From the NCBI GenBank assembly GCA_902494935.1, contig CABUVH010000015.1:1-20339 (forward strand): a DNA stretch of 20,339 nucleotides, given 5' to 3'. This DNA comes from an uncultured Collinsella sp. Lineage in GTDB: Bacteria > Actinomycetota > Coriobacteriia > Coriobacteriales > Coriobacteriaceae. The position numbers and the translations under genes are program-made. This document shows positions 7,565-15,998 of the stretch, piece by piece. The notes beneath the pieces were generated by a model. The model saw nothing but the letters and a program-made list of their open reading frames with translations, was not told the DNA's origin and did no database searches. How positions within the stretch are numbered: position 1 is the first letter of the stretch; each line of letters starts with the position of its first letter.

Positions 7565-7576
7565 ACGTTTAAACAA
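7565..7576. promoter_or_regulatory. Candidate TreR operator O1 (PTS side)
   Basis: ACGTTTAAACAA matches the proposed consensus TTGTTTAAACAA at 10 of 12 positions around the core GTTTAAAC. It lies 42 bases upstream of the PTS start codon, just downstream of a minus-strand -10-like TACAAT (7589-7584), so a bound repressor would block early transcription. No good -35 was found. Confidence 0.55.
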
Positions 7577-7686
7577 TGGATTCATTGTAGAGGACCAGAC
7601 GAGTGTCGTACCGGCAGTTTTGAGCGAAACCGATTTGGGCATGACAGAAACCGTCAACGGCTAAATCCTGTCGCTTCACCGATATT

Positions 7687-7698
7687 CGGTTTAAACAA
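7687..7698. promoter_or_regulatory. Candidate TreR operator O2 (treR side)
   Basis: CGGTTTAAACAA (10 of 12) lies 54 bases upstream of the regulator start and 122 bases from O1. A weak plus-strand promoter may overlap it (TTTAAA 7690-7695, 16 bases, TATCGT 7712-7717), which would give autoregulation. Confidence 0.5.
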
Positions 7699-7752
7699 CT
7701 TTAAGAAATGCTATCGTGCCTAGCCGGAAATGAATAATGTAGAGGTGAAACA

Positions 7753-8472
7753 ATGCCAAAAGCGATATACGAAGGAATCTACCGAGAAATACGCTCGCGC
7801 ATCATTAATGGGACCTATGCGTTTCAGGAGATGCTGCCAACCGAAGCCGAGCTGACCGCGGAATTTGGCTGCACGCGCAATACCGTCCGCCGCGCTTTGA
7901 GCATGCTGGCCGACGGGATGTTTGTGCAGCCCATACACGGCAAGGGCGTGCGCGTTATTTGGCTTAAGGGCGAAACCGACATGTTGGGCGCACTCGAAGA
8001 GGTTGAGTCGTTTGGCGAGTTTGCAAAGCGCAACAATGCCGTTGCATCGACGGTCGTTAAGTCCTTTGAACATTTGATTTGCACCGAGCAGCTCTCTTGT
8101 CGCCTGGGCTTTAGGGTGGGCGAGGAGCTTATTCGCGTAGTGCGTGTCCGAAGCCTCAACGGCAACGCGCGCCAAGTGGACCATGGCTATTTTTTGGCGT
8201 CGATCGCCAAGGGCCTGACTCCCGAGATCGCGGCAGATTCTATTTACGGCTATCTGGAGCACAAGCGCGGTGTCAAAGTGATGGCGAGCCGTCGTACGGT
8301 GAGTGTCGAGCTCGCCAACGATGAGGACTGCAGCTATCTTGACCTCGGCAAATACAACTGCGTTGCCGTCATGGAGAGTCAGTCGTACACCTCGGATGGC
8401 ATCTTGTTTGAGGTGACGCACACTCGCACACACCCCGAGATCTTCCATTACCGCGTCAATTCCAAGCGATAG
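7753..8472 (+). CDS. treR: GntR/HutC-family regulator, TreR-like (UTRA domain)
   Basis: The product is 239 aa. The ATG has GAGGTG six bases upstream. Residues 1-70 are a GntR winged helix (IYREIRSRIINGTY, LPTEAELTAEFGCTRNTVRR, HGKGVRV). Residues 80-235 are a UTRA effector domain. The SIYGYLE segment and the stretch SVELANDEDCSYLDL resemble Bacillus TreR as I recall it. TreR is a repressor released by trehalose-6-phosphate and binds TTGTATATACAA; the sites found here (TTGTTTATACAA, TTGTTTAAACAT) are close to that. The gene is divergent from the PTS-phosphatase gene and followed by a strong terminator and then the ABC operon. Its likely targets are the five sites listed in this window. The effector could be trehalose-6-phosphate or another alpha-glucoside phosphate made by the PTS; that is inference. 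Confidence 0.88.
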   Translation: MPKAIYEGIYREIRSRIINGTYAFQEMLPTEAELTAEFGCTRNTVRRALSMLADGMFVQPIHGKGVRVIWLKGETDMLGALEEVESFGEFAKRNNAVASTVVKSFEHLICTEQLSCRLGFRVGEELIRVVRVRSLNGNARQVDHGYFLASIAKGLTPEIAADSIYGYLEHKRGVKVMASRRTVSVELANDEDCSYLDLGKYNCVAVMESQSYTSDGILFEVTHTRTHPEIFHYRVNSKR

Positions 8473-8510
8473 CCGGCTAGCTCGCAGCCTGACGAGACTC
8501 ATGGCCTCAA

Positions 8511-8565
8511 AGAGAAAACGCCCGGTCAAACCGACGATGCATCGGCTTGACCGGGCGTTTTCTCT
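8511..8565 (+). terminator. Terminator of treR, able to act on both strands
   Basis: AGAGAAAACGCCCGGTCAA (8511-8529) is the perfect 19-bp complement of 8547-8565, with a further CCGA/TCGG pairing in the loop. The right arm contains GCGTTTTCTCT. It separates the regulator from the ABC operon. Confidence 0.92.
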
Positions 8566-8583
8566 ACATTCGATAACAAATAA

Positions 8584-8595
8584 TTGTTTATACAA
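8584..8595. promoter_or_regulatory. Candidate TreR operator O3 (ABC operon, distal)
   Basis: TTGTTTATACAA differs at one base from both TTGTTTAAACAA and the Bacillus tre operator TTGTATATACAA as recalled. It lies 75 bp upstream of O4, about seven helical turns, so two bound dimers could face the same side of the DNA. Confidence 0.6.
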
Positions 8596-8658
8596 AACTT
8601 GTCAAGTATCAAGTTGAAATTACCGTTCACCGATGTTTTTCTACCGCTCTAGTAATAC

Positions 8659-8670
8659 TTGTTCAAACAA
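8659..8670. promoter_or_regulatory. Candidate TreR operator O4 overlapping the ABC operon -35
   Basis: TTGTTCAAACAA matches the consensus at 11 of 12 positions. It covers the proposed -35 hexamer (TTCAAA, 8662-8667), so occupancy would exclude RNA polymerase. Confidence 0.6.
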
Positions 8671-8690
8671 CTAGCCAAATAGCGTATTGT
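8662..8690 (+). promoter_or_regulatory. Probable promoter of the sugar ABC operon
   Basis: TTCAAA (8662-8667), a 17-base spacer and TATTGT (8685-8690), each hexamer four of six to the sigma-70-type consensus. Transcription would start near 8697, leaving a leader of about 80 bases. Confidence 0.45.
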
Positions 8691-8736
8691 ACAAATCAGC
8701 AAAAGGGGCAAAGTCCCCGAGCCAATCTCCGAAGGC

Positions 8737-8755
8737 GGCGGCAAAGGGTGCCGCC
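8737..8755 (+). promoter_or_regulatory. 5' leader hairpin upstream of the binding-protein gene
   Basis: GGCGGCA (8737-8743) pairs with TGCCGCC (8749-8755) around loop AAGGG. It ends about ten bases before the ribosome site. A smaller GGGG/CCCC hairpin lies at about 8705-8718. It may protect the transcript or tune initiation; the function is not known. Confidence 0.4.
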
Positions 8756-8778
8756 ACGGTGTGAAAGGGTGGATTGTA

Positions 8779-10095
8779 ATGAAGAACGAAATGAGCAGAA
8801 GGCAGTTCCTGGGCTTTGCTGGTTCCGCGGCTGCGGTTCTTGGTCTGGGTCTCGTGGGCTGCGGTGGTTCTGCCGGCTCCGGCTCCTCTGCTTCTGGTGA
8901 CGCTGCCGAGGTCTACTTCCTCCAATTCAAGCCCGAGGTCGACAAGGAGTGGAAGGAGATCGCCAAGGCCTATAAGAAGGAGAAGGGCGTTGAGGTCAAG
9001 ATCGTGACCGCCGCCTCCAACACCTACGAGGAGAAGCTCAAGTCCGAGATGTCCAAGAGCTCCGCTCCGACCCTGTTCCAGGTCAACGGCCCCACCGGTC
9101 TTAAGAACTGGAAGGATTACTGCGCCGACCTGTCCGATACCAAGCTCCGTGGTGAGCTCATTGACGACTCCCTGGCTCTGCAGTCCGACGGCAAGGATCT
9201 GGGTATCGACTGGGTCCAGGAGAGCTACGGCATCATCTACAACAAGCAGCTGCTCGAGAAGGCTGGCTACAAGGCCGAGGACATCAACTCCTTCGACAAG
9301 CTGAAGGCTTGCGCTGACGACATTCAGGCTCGCAAGGACGAGCTTGGCGTTGAGGGTGCCTTCACTTCTGCCGGCATGGATGACTCCTCCAGCTGGCGCT
9401 ACACCACCCACCTCGCCAACCTCCCGCTCTACTACGAGTTCGAGAAGGAGCACAACCAGGAGGACGACGAGATCAAGGGCGAGTATCTCGACAACTTCAA
9501 GCAGATTTTCGACCTGTACATCACCGACTCCACCTGCGATCCTTCGCAGCTTGCCTCCAAGACCGGCGACGACGCCACCAACGAGTTCGCAACCGGCAAG
9601 GCCGTCTTCTATCAGAACGGCTCTTGGGCCTACGCTGACCTCACCAAGGCCGGTATGACCGACGACCAGCTCGGCATGCTGCCGATCTACATCGGCGTTG
9701 ACGGCGAGGAGAACCAGGGCCTGTGCTCCGGCGGCGAGAACTACTGGTGCGTCAGCTCCCAGGCTTCCGAGGATGCCCAGAAGGCCACCGAGGACTTCAT
9801 GTATTGGTGCGTCACTTCTGACACCGCCACCAGCATCATCGCTGACAAGATGGGTCTGACCGCCCCGTTCAAGAGCGCCAAGGAAACCACCAACGTCTTC
9901 TCGCAGCAGGCCGTTGCCATGGCCAAGGACGGCAAGAAGACCGTTGCTTGGGACTTCGTCTACATCCCCTCTGAGGAGTGGAAGAAGAACCTCAAGCAGG
10001 CTCTGATCGCCTATGCTGCCGACAACAGCAAGTGGGACGGCGTCAAGAACGCCTTCGTCGATGGCTGGAAGACCGAGAAGGCTGCTTCCGAGTAA
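8779..10095 (+). CDS. CUT1 sugar ABC transporter, substrate-binding lipoprotein (maltose/maltodextrin-type)
   Basis: The product is 438 aa from ATG 8779, with AAAGGGTGG six bases upstream; a GTG at 8761 lies ahead of that site and is rejected. The N-terminus MKNEMSRRQFLGF holds a twin-arginine motif (SRRQFLG), then a hydrophobic stretch and lipobox LVGC with Cys28, so the protein is probably Tat-exported and lipid-anchored. A Gly/Ser/Ala spacer precedes the solute-binding fold (SBP_bac_1): VYFLQFKPEVDKEW, SYGIIYNKQLLEKAGY, TGKAVFYQNGSWA and GGENYWCVSS are typical segments. Codon use is strongly biased (AAG, CTC, GAG nearly throughout), which suits a highly expressed receptor. It is first in an operon with two permeases and an ATPase. 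The exact sugar is not readable; nearby malQ and glgP favour maltodextrins. Confidence 0.93.
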   Translation: MKNEMSRRQFLGFAGSAAAVLGLGLVGCGGSAGSGSSASGDAAEVYFLQFKPEVDKEWKEIAKAYKKEKGVEVKIVTAASNTYEEKLKSEMSKSSAPTLFQVNGPTGLKNWKDYCADLSDTKLRGELIDDSLALQSDGKDLGIDWVQESYGIIYNKQLLEKAGYKAEDINSFDKLKACADDIQARKDELGVEGAFTSAGMDDSSSWRYTTHLANLPLYYEFEKEHNQEDDEIKGEYLDNFKQIFDLYITDSTCDPSQLASKTGDDATNEFATGKAVFYQNGSWAYADLTKAGMTDDQLGMLPIYIGVDGEENQGLCSGGENYWCVSSQASEDAQKATEDFMYWCVTSDTATSIIADKMGLTAPFKSAKETTNVFSQQAVAMAKDGKKTVAWDFVYIPSEEWKKNLKQALIAYAADNSKWDGVKNAFVDGWKTEKAASE

Positions 10096-10126
10096 GCAGT
10101 TGCTGCCCAAGCTATCTGATTAGCGA

Positions 10127-10162
10127 CAGGGGGCGGGCAGACGTTGGTTTGCCCGCCCCCTG
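10127..10162 (+). promoter_or_regulatory. Intercistronic GC-rich hairpin between binding protein and permease
   Basis: CAGGGGGCGGGCA (10127-10139) pairs perfectly with TGCCCGCCCCCTG (10150-10162). No T-run follows, so it is unlikely to be a full terminator. Hairpins at this spot in sugar ABC operons stabilise the 3' end of the binding-protein message and give it an excess over the permeases; that role is inferred here. Confidence 0.6.
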
Positions 10163-10182
10163 CATATTGAAAGGACCCTTTT

Positions 10183-11037
10183 ATGGGCAAAGCACTCAAG
10201 CGCTGGTGGCCGCTCTTTATGCTGCCCACGTGCCTGGCGTTTATGATCGGGTTCGTGATTCCCTTTATCCAGGGCTTCTATCTCTCGTTCTGCCAGTTTA
10301 TTACCATTAACAACACGCATTTTGTCGGTATCGAGAACTACGTGCGCGCACTGTCCGATCCGCAGTTTGCCACGTCGTTCTTCTTTACGGTGGCGTTTGC
10401 CTTCCTGTCGACGGTGCTCATCAACGTGATTGCCCTCGCCATCGCGCAGGCGCTCACCCGCAAGGCGCTCAAGGGCACCAACATCTTCCGTACGATCTTC
10501 TTTATGCCGAACCTGATCGGCGGCATTGTGCTGGGCTACATTTGGCAAATTCTGATCAACTGCCTGCTCTCCAACGTGGGTGCCCAGCTCATCGCCCTTA
10601 ACTCTGCTGCTGGCTTCTGGGGCCTTATCATCCTGACCCTGTGGCAGCAGGTCGGCTACATGATGATCATCTATATTGCTGGTCTGCAGTCCATTCCGTC
10701 CGACTACATCGAGGCCGCCAAGGTCGACGGTGCCACGGCATGGCAGACGTTTTGGAAGGTTAAGATTCCTAACCTGATGCCGACCATCACCATCTGCCTG
10801 TTCCTGTCCATCACCAACGGCTTTAAGCTGTTCGACCAGAACCTCGCCCTTACCGGTGGCGCCCCCGCGCACTCCACCGAGATGCTCGCCCTGAACATCT
10901 ACAACACATTCTATTCGCGTGCCGGTATCGCATGGCAGGGCATCGGTCAGGCCAAGGCAGTTATCTTCTGCATCCTGGTCGTAGCCATCTCCATGATTCA
11001 GCTTAAGGCCACGAGGTCCAAGGAGGTGCAGCAGTAA
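10183..11037 (+). CDS. CUT1 sugar ABC transporter permease (MalF-type)
   Basis: The product is 284 aa, starting at ATG 10183 after GAAAGGA. It is an inner-membrane permease with about six hydrophobic segments (at roughly 10-34, 65-90, 103-125, 143-165, 200-220 and 258-275) and the cytoplasmic EAA loop EAAKVDGATAWQTFWKVKIP (177-196) that docks on the ATPase. It lacks the large periplasmic loop of E. coli MalF and is the usual size for Gram-positive CUT1 permeases. The stop overlaps the next start (TAATG), so translation of the two permeases is coupled. Confidence 0.95.
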   Translation: MGKALKRWWPLFMLPTCLAFMIGFVIPFIQGFYLSFCQFITINNTHFVGIENYVRALSDPQFATSFFFTVAFAFLSTVLINVIALAIAQALTRKALKGTNIFRTIFFMPNLIGGIVLGYIWQILINCLLSNVGAQLIALNSAAGFWGLIILTLWQQVGYMMIIYIAGLQSIPSDYIEAAKVDGATAWQTFWKVKIPNLMPTITICLFLSITNGFKLFDQNLALTGGAPAHSTEMLALNIYNTFYSRAGIAWQGIGQAKAVIFCILVVAISMIQLKATRSKEVQQ

Positions 11038-11876
11038 TGAAACGCGATAAGGTTATCAACCGCGCGCTCTCGATCTTCTTTACGATTCTGTCGCTCGCGT
11101 GGATCTACCCCGTGTTCATGATTGCGCTCAATTCCTTTAAGAAAGCGACCGCAATCAGCACCACCACGGCATTCGATCTGCTCACGCCCGAGACGTTCAA
11201 CGGCCTCGCAAACTACTTGCACGCTCTTAACGAGCAGGGCTTTGCCTCGGCATTTATGTACTCGCTCATCATCACGGTCACGTCGGTCGTGCTGATTTTG
11301 GTGTGCTGCTCCATGTGCGCTTGGTACGTGGTTCGTGTCAACAGCAAGATCTCGAACTTCTTCTATTACCTGTTCGTCTTCTCGATGGTCGTACCGTTCC
11401 AGATGCTCATGTTCACGCTGTCCAATTTGGCGGACCGCATCGGCTTCAACACGCCGTTCAACATCTGCTTTATCTACCTCGGCTTTGGCGCGGGCCTGGC
11501 GGTCTTTATGTTCGCCGGCTTTGTAAAGAACATTCCGCTCGAGATCGAAGAGGCGGCCATGATCGACGGCTGCAACCCGGTCCAGGTGTTCTTTAAGATC
11601 GTCCTTCCCATCATGAAGCCCACCTATCTTTCGGTCGGCATCCTCGAGACCATGTGGGTCTGGAACGACTATCTTCTGCCCTACCTTACGCTCGACTCCA
11701 CCAAGTACAAGACCATTCCTATTTTGATCCAGTACTTCCGCGGCGGCTACGGCCACGTCGAGCTCGGCCCCATGATGGCCTGCATCATGATGGTCGTTAT
11801 CCCCATCGTCATCATGTACATCCTCTGCCAGAAGTACATCATCGACGGCGTGGTGGCAGGTGCCGTCAAGGGCTGA
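11037..11876 (+). CDS. CUT1 sugar ABC transporter permease (MalG-type)
   Basis: The product is 279 aa. Its ATG overlaps the stop of the preceding gene by one base, with AAGGAGGTG eight bases upstream inside that gene. It has about six membrane segments and the EAA loop EEAAMIDGCNPVQVFFKIVL (171-190). It has the MalG-type ending and pairs with the upstream permease to form the membrane channel of the ABC importer. Confidence 0.95.
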   Translation: MKRDKVINRALSIFFTILSLAWIYPVFMIALNSFKKATAISTTTAFDLLTPETFNGLANYLHALNEQGFASAFMYSLIITVTSVVLILVCCSMCAWYVVRVNSKISNFFYYLFVFSMVVPFQMLMFTLSNLADRIGFNTPFNICFIYLGFGAGLAVFMFAGFVKNIPLEIEEAAMIDGCNPVQVFFKIVLPIMKPTYLSVGILETMWVWNDYLLPYLTLDSTKYKTIPILIQYFRGGYGHVELGPMMACIMMVVIPIVIMYILCQKYIIDGVVAGAVKG

Positions 11877-11900
11877 TGCCGTAACTGTTTTGCAAGTTTC

Positions 11901-11927
11901 TGCGGCGCCCCTCAGTGTGGCGCCGCA
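11901..11927 (+). promoter_or_regulatory. Intercistronic hairpin before the ATPase gene
   Basis: TGCGGCGCC (11901-11909) pairs with GGCGCCGCA (11919-11927) around a nine-base loop. There is no T-run. It may mark a processing or attenuation point between the permeases and the ATPase. Confidence 0.45.
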
Positions 11928-11944
11928 TATCGAAAGGTAGAGAC

Positions 11945-13144
<1,200 letters not shown>

Positions 13145-13212
13145 GCCCGGTGCATCCAGGCCCTCCCTTTGGGCGACTGCGGTATTGCCATCCTTTTGCC
13201 GCGGTCACATAT

Positions 13213-13256
13213 AAGGCTCCCCTCCCGTCCACTGGGCGAGAGGGGAGCCTTTCTTT
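13213..13256 (+). terminator. Terminator of the sugar ABC operon
   Basis: AAGGCTCCCCTC (13213-13224) pairs perfectly with GAGGGGAGCCTT (13240-13251), followed by TCTTTG. It lies about 70 bases after the ATPase stop codon. Confidence 0.9.
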
Positions 13257-13283
13257 GTGTTGGGGCTGTCTGACCGGTCGTTT

Positions 13284-13501
13284 GTCTCGATCTGTAACGG
13301 GTGAGGCTGATTTCGGACGTTAGATGTTACAGATCGAGACGGTTCCGCTGAGCTAACCATTTCATCTAAATCTGTAACACCAAAGGTGAATTTCAGCTGC
13401 TAGATGTTACAGATCGAGATAAACCCAAGGGGAGGGGCCGGTATGTCTCAATCTGTAACAGCTGGGACCGTTTTTACCGAGTAGTTGTTACAGATCGAGA
13501 T
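13284..13501. repeat. Array of three 57-bp hairpin elements (15-27-15)
   Basis: Three units at 13284-13340, 13364-13420 and 13445-13501 each have a left arm like GTCTCGATCTGTAAC and a right arm GTTACAGATCGAGA(C/T), always separated by exactly 27 bases. Gaps between units are 23 and 24 bases. Unit 1 arms are a perfect 15-bp inverted repeat. Unit 2 has three changes in its left arm and unit 3 one main change. The 27-base interiors resemble each other (units 1 and 2 share about half, including ATTTC and CTAGAT/TTAGAT), so they are diverged copies of one element. No open frame covers them. This fills the 13257-13540 gap between the ABC operon terminator and the glgP terminator. Confidence 0.85.
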
Positions 13502-13540
13502 TGTTTGGCCGAGTCGGGTCACAGGGTAACGTGCGGGCAC

Positions 13541-13573
13541 AAAAAACGGAGCCGTGTCGCCACGACTCCGTTT
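13541..13573 (-). terminator. Terminator of glgP
   Basis: On the minus strand AAACGGAGTCGTG pairs with CACGGCTCCGTTT around loop GCGA with one wobble, and runs into a six-base T-run (13546-13541). It starts 28 bases after the glgP stop codon. Confidence 0.92.
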
Positions 13574-13601
13574 CTCAAGAGGATGGGTAAGGGAAGCGAA
13601 A

Positions 13602-15869
13602 TTAGTTCAGGTGCCAGATCTCGTCGTTGTACTGGGAGATGGTGCGGTCGGACGAGAAGGTGCCGGCGTTGGCAATATTGATGAGCGTCTTGCGCATCCA
13701 GGTGTCCTGGTCCTCATAGTCGGCCAGCACGCGCTCCTTGGTCTGGATGTACTCCTCGATGTCGAGCAGGGCCATAAACCAGTCCTTGCCCTTAATGTCG
13801 TCGTGCAGGCGCTGCAGGCGCTCGGCGTTGCCGGTCGCCATAAAGGCGGGGTTGGTGATAAAGTCCACCAGCAGCTTGATACCGGGCTTGCGGTAGAGCA
13901 CACCGGCGTCATAGGTGCCGTCGGCATAGAGCTGCTCGACCTGTTTGGACGAGGCACCAAAGGTATAGATGTTCTCGTCGCCCACGAGCTCGGCAATCTC
14001 CACGTTGGCGCCGTCGAGCGTGCACAGGGTTAGGGCGCCGTTGAGCATGAACTTCATGTTGGATGTGCCGCTCGCCTCCTTGGAGGCCAGGCTGATCTGC
14101 TCGGAGATATCAGCGGCGGGGATCACGCGCTCGGCGGCGGTGACGTTGTAGTTCTCGATCATGACAACCTGCAGGTAGGGAGCTACGTCGGGGTCGTTTG
14201 CAATCCACTGCGACAGCGTCAAGATCAGATGGATGATGTCCTGCGCGATAGTGTAGGCAGGCGCCGCCTTGCCGCCAAAGATGATGGTGACGGGGTGCTT
14301 AGGTCTGTTGCCGTTCTTGATATCGAGGTACTTCCAGATGATGTAGAGCGCGAGCATCTGCTGGCGCTTGTACTCGTGGATACGCTTGACCTGAACATCG
14401 ATGATGGCGTTGGAGGGAATGGTCACACCCTGCTCGAGCGCCATAAACTCGCGCATGATGGCCTTGGCCTCGGTCTTGGTGGCAGCCAAGCGCTCAAGAA
14501 CACCTTTGTCGTCAACGAACTCGGCAAGCTTGCTCAGGTCGCCGGTGCTGCGCCAATCGGTGCCGATTACATCGTCGAGCAGGCTGGCGAGCGCGGGGTT
14601 GGCGCCATGGATCCAACGGCGGAAGGTGATGCCGTTGGTCTTGTTGGAGAACTTCTCGGGATAGATCTCGTAGAACGGATGGAGCTCGGTATCCTCCAGG
14701 ATCTTGGTGTGGAGTGCGGCGACGCCGTTGATGGAGAAGCCAAAGTGGATGTCCATGTGGGCCATGTGGACGGTGTCGTACTCGTCGATGATGGCGACAC
14801 GCGGGTCGTCGTGCTCGGCCTTGGCGACCTCGTCGAGCTTGACGATAATGTCGGCGATGGCAGGGGAGACCTTCTGCAGGCTGGTGAGCGGCCACTTCTC
14901 GAGCGCCTCGGCAAGAATCGTGTGGTTAGTGTAGGCGACCATGGAGCGCACGATGGTCACGGCCTCGTCAAACTCGATGTCGTGCTTGGTGGTGAGCAAG
15001 CGAATGAGCTCGGGGATGACCATGGTGGGGTGCGTGTCATTGATCTGGACTACGGCGTAGTCGGCCAGGTCGTGCAAGTTGCTGCCGCGCTCGATGGCCT
15101 CGTCGATCAGGAGCTGGGCGGCGTTGCTCACCATGAAGTATTCCTGGTAGATGCGAAGCAGGCGGCCCTGCTCGTCGGAATCATCCGGATAGAGGAACAA
15201 GGTGAGGTTCTTGGCGATCTCGGTCTTGTCGAAGTCGATGGAGCTGCCGGGGACCAGGCCGTCGTCGACACTTGCCAGGTCGAACAGGCGCAGGCGGTTC
15301 TTGGTGGGCTGGCCATAACCGGGCACATCGATGTTGACGAGCTTGGAAGTAACGGCAAAATCACCGAACTCGACGGTGTAGGAGCGGTCGTCGTCAATCA
15401 GGATGTCTTGCTCGCCAAGCCACTCGTCGGGGACGGCCTTCTGCTGGTTGTCGACAAAGCGCTGGCGGAACAGGCCGTAATGGTAGTTGAGGCCCACGCC
15501 GTCGCCGGTAAGGCCCAGCGTGGCGATGGAATCCAAGAAGCATGCGGCCAGACGGCCCAGGCCGCCGTTGCCGAGCGAAGGCTCGACTTCAAACTCCTCG
15601 ACCTTGTTGAGGTCGTGGCCCGCGGCGGTGAGCTGGTCCTTAACCTCGTCATAGATGCCAAGGTCGATCATATTGTTGATGAGCAGCTTGCCGATCAAAA
15701 ACTCGGCAGAGATGTAGTAGAGCTTTTTCTTGCCATTGTTGAGGGGACAGGCAGCAGAGCGTTCCTGCACGAGCTTGACCAGCAGCTTATAAATACGACG
15801 GTCATCGAGCTGCTCGAGCGAGGTTCCAAAGGACTGCTCGGCAAGAGCCGCAAGATTGATGCGGGGCAT
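13602..15869 (-). CDS. glgP: Glycogen/maltodextrin phosphorylase (GT35)
   Basis: The product is 755 aa. ATG 15869 is preceded by GGAGGAAAC. The enzyme removes terminal glucose units from alpha-1,4-glucans with phosphate, giving glucose-1-phosphate in the cytoplasm. Family hallmarks are YYISAEFLIGKLL (51-63), EPSLGNGGLGRLAACFLDS (96-114), INDTHPTM, KTNGITFRRW (410-419), QVKRIHEYKRQ and the pyridoxal-phosphate site EASGTSNMKFMLNGA with Lys606. Length is near the 750-850 norm. It lies 129 bases downstream of malQ on the same strand, with a terminator-like hairpin between. No glgP promoter of its own was seen, so it probably depends on readthrough from the malQ promoter. MalQ and a phosphorylase are the standard cytoplasmic pair for imported maltodextrins; use on stored glycogen is equally possible. 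Confidence 0.97.
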   Translation of the reverse strand: MPRINLAALAEQSFGTSLEQLDDRRIYKLLVKLVQERSAACPLNNGKKKLYYISAEFLIGKLLINNMIDLGIYDEVKDQLTAAGHDLNKVEEFEVEPSLGNGGLGRLAACFLDSIATLGLTGDGVGLNYHYGLFRQRFVDNQQKAVPDEWLGEQDILIDDDRSYTVEFGDFAVTSKLVNIDVPGYGQPTKNRLRLFDLASVDDGLVPGSSIDFDKTEIAKNLTLFLYPDDSDEQGRLLRIYQEYFMVSNAAQLLIDEAIERGSNLHDLADYAVVQINDTHPTMVIPELIRLLTTKHDIEFDEAVTIVRSMVAYTNHTILAEALEKWPLTSLQKVSPAIADIIVKLDEVAKAEHDDPRVAIIDEYDTVHMAHMDIHFGFSINGVAALHTKILEDTELHPFYEIYPEKFSNKTNGITFRRWIHGANPALASLLDDVIGTDWRSTGDLSKLAEFVDDKGVLERLAATKTEAKAIMREFMALEQGVTIPSNAIIDVQVKRIHEYKRQQMLALYIIWKYLDIKNGNRPKHPVTIIFGGKAAPAYTIAQDIIHLILTLSQWIANDPDVAPYLQVVMIENYNVTAAERVIPAADISEQISLASKEASGTSNMKFMLNGALTLCTLDGANVEIAELVGDENIYTFGASSKQVEQLYADGTYDAGVLYRKPGIKLLVDFITNPAFMATGNAERLQRLHDDIKGKDWFMALLDIEEYIQTKERVLADYEDQDTWMRKTLINIANAGTFSSDRTISQYNDEIWHLN

Positions 15870-15905
15870 GTTTCCTCCTGTGGTGAGTTGACTACATGTC
15901 AGAAA

Positions 15906-15950
15906 TTCAAAAGAAGCCCGCGCGAGGGGATTGGGGTGGCCTCGCGCGGG
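15906..15950 (-). terminator. Terminator or attenuator between malQ and glgP
   Basis: On the minus strand CCCGCGCGAG (15950-15941) pairs perfectly with CTCGCGCGGG (15926-15917), loop 14 bases, followed by CTTCTTTTGAA. The interrupted T-run suggests partial termination, which would lower glgP relative to malQ. Confidence 0.75.
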
Positions 15951-15998
15951 AAAAGCGGTCGCGTCCGCACGGTGAGGTGGGGTCGGGCGCGGTGGCTC

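Noticed and set aside
8671..10110. 479-codon minus-strand open frame
   Set aside because: It is the complement of the sugar-binding lipoprotein gene. The translation is low-complexity Leu/Val/Gly and has no ribosome site.
13284..13501. CRISPR array
   Set aside because: The repeats alternate in orientation, are only 15 bases, and the intervening sequences resemble one another. No cas gene is present.
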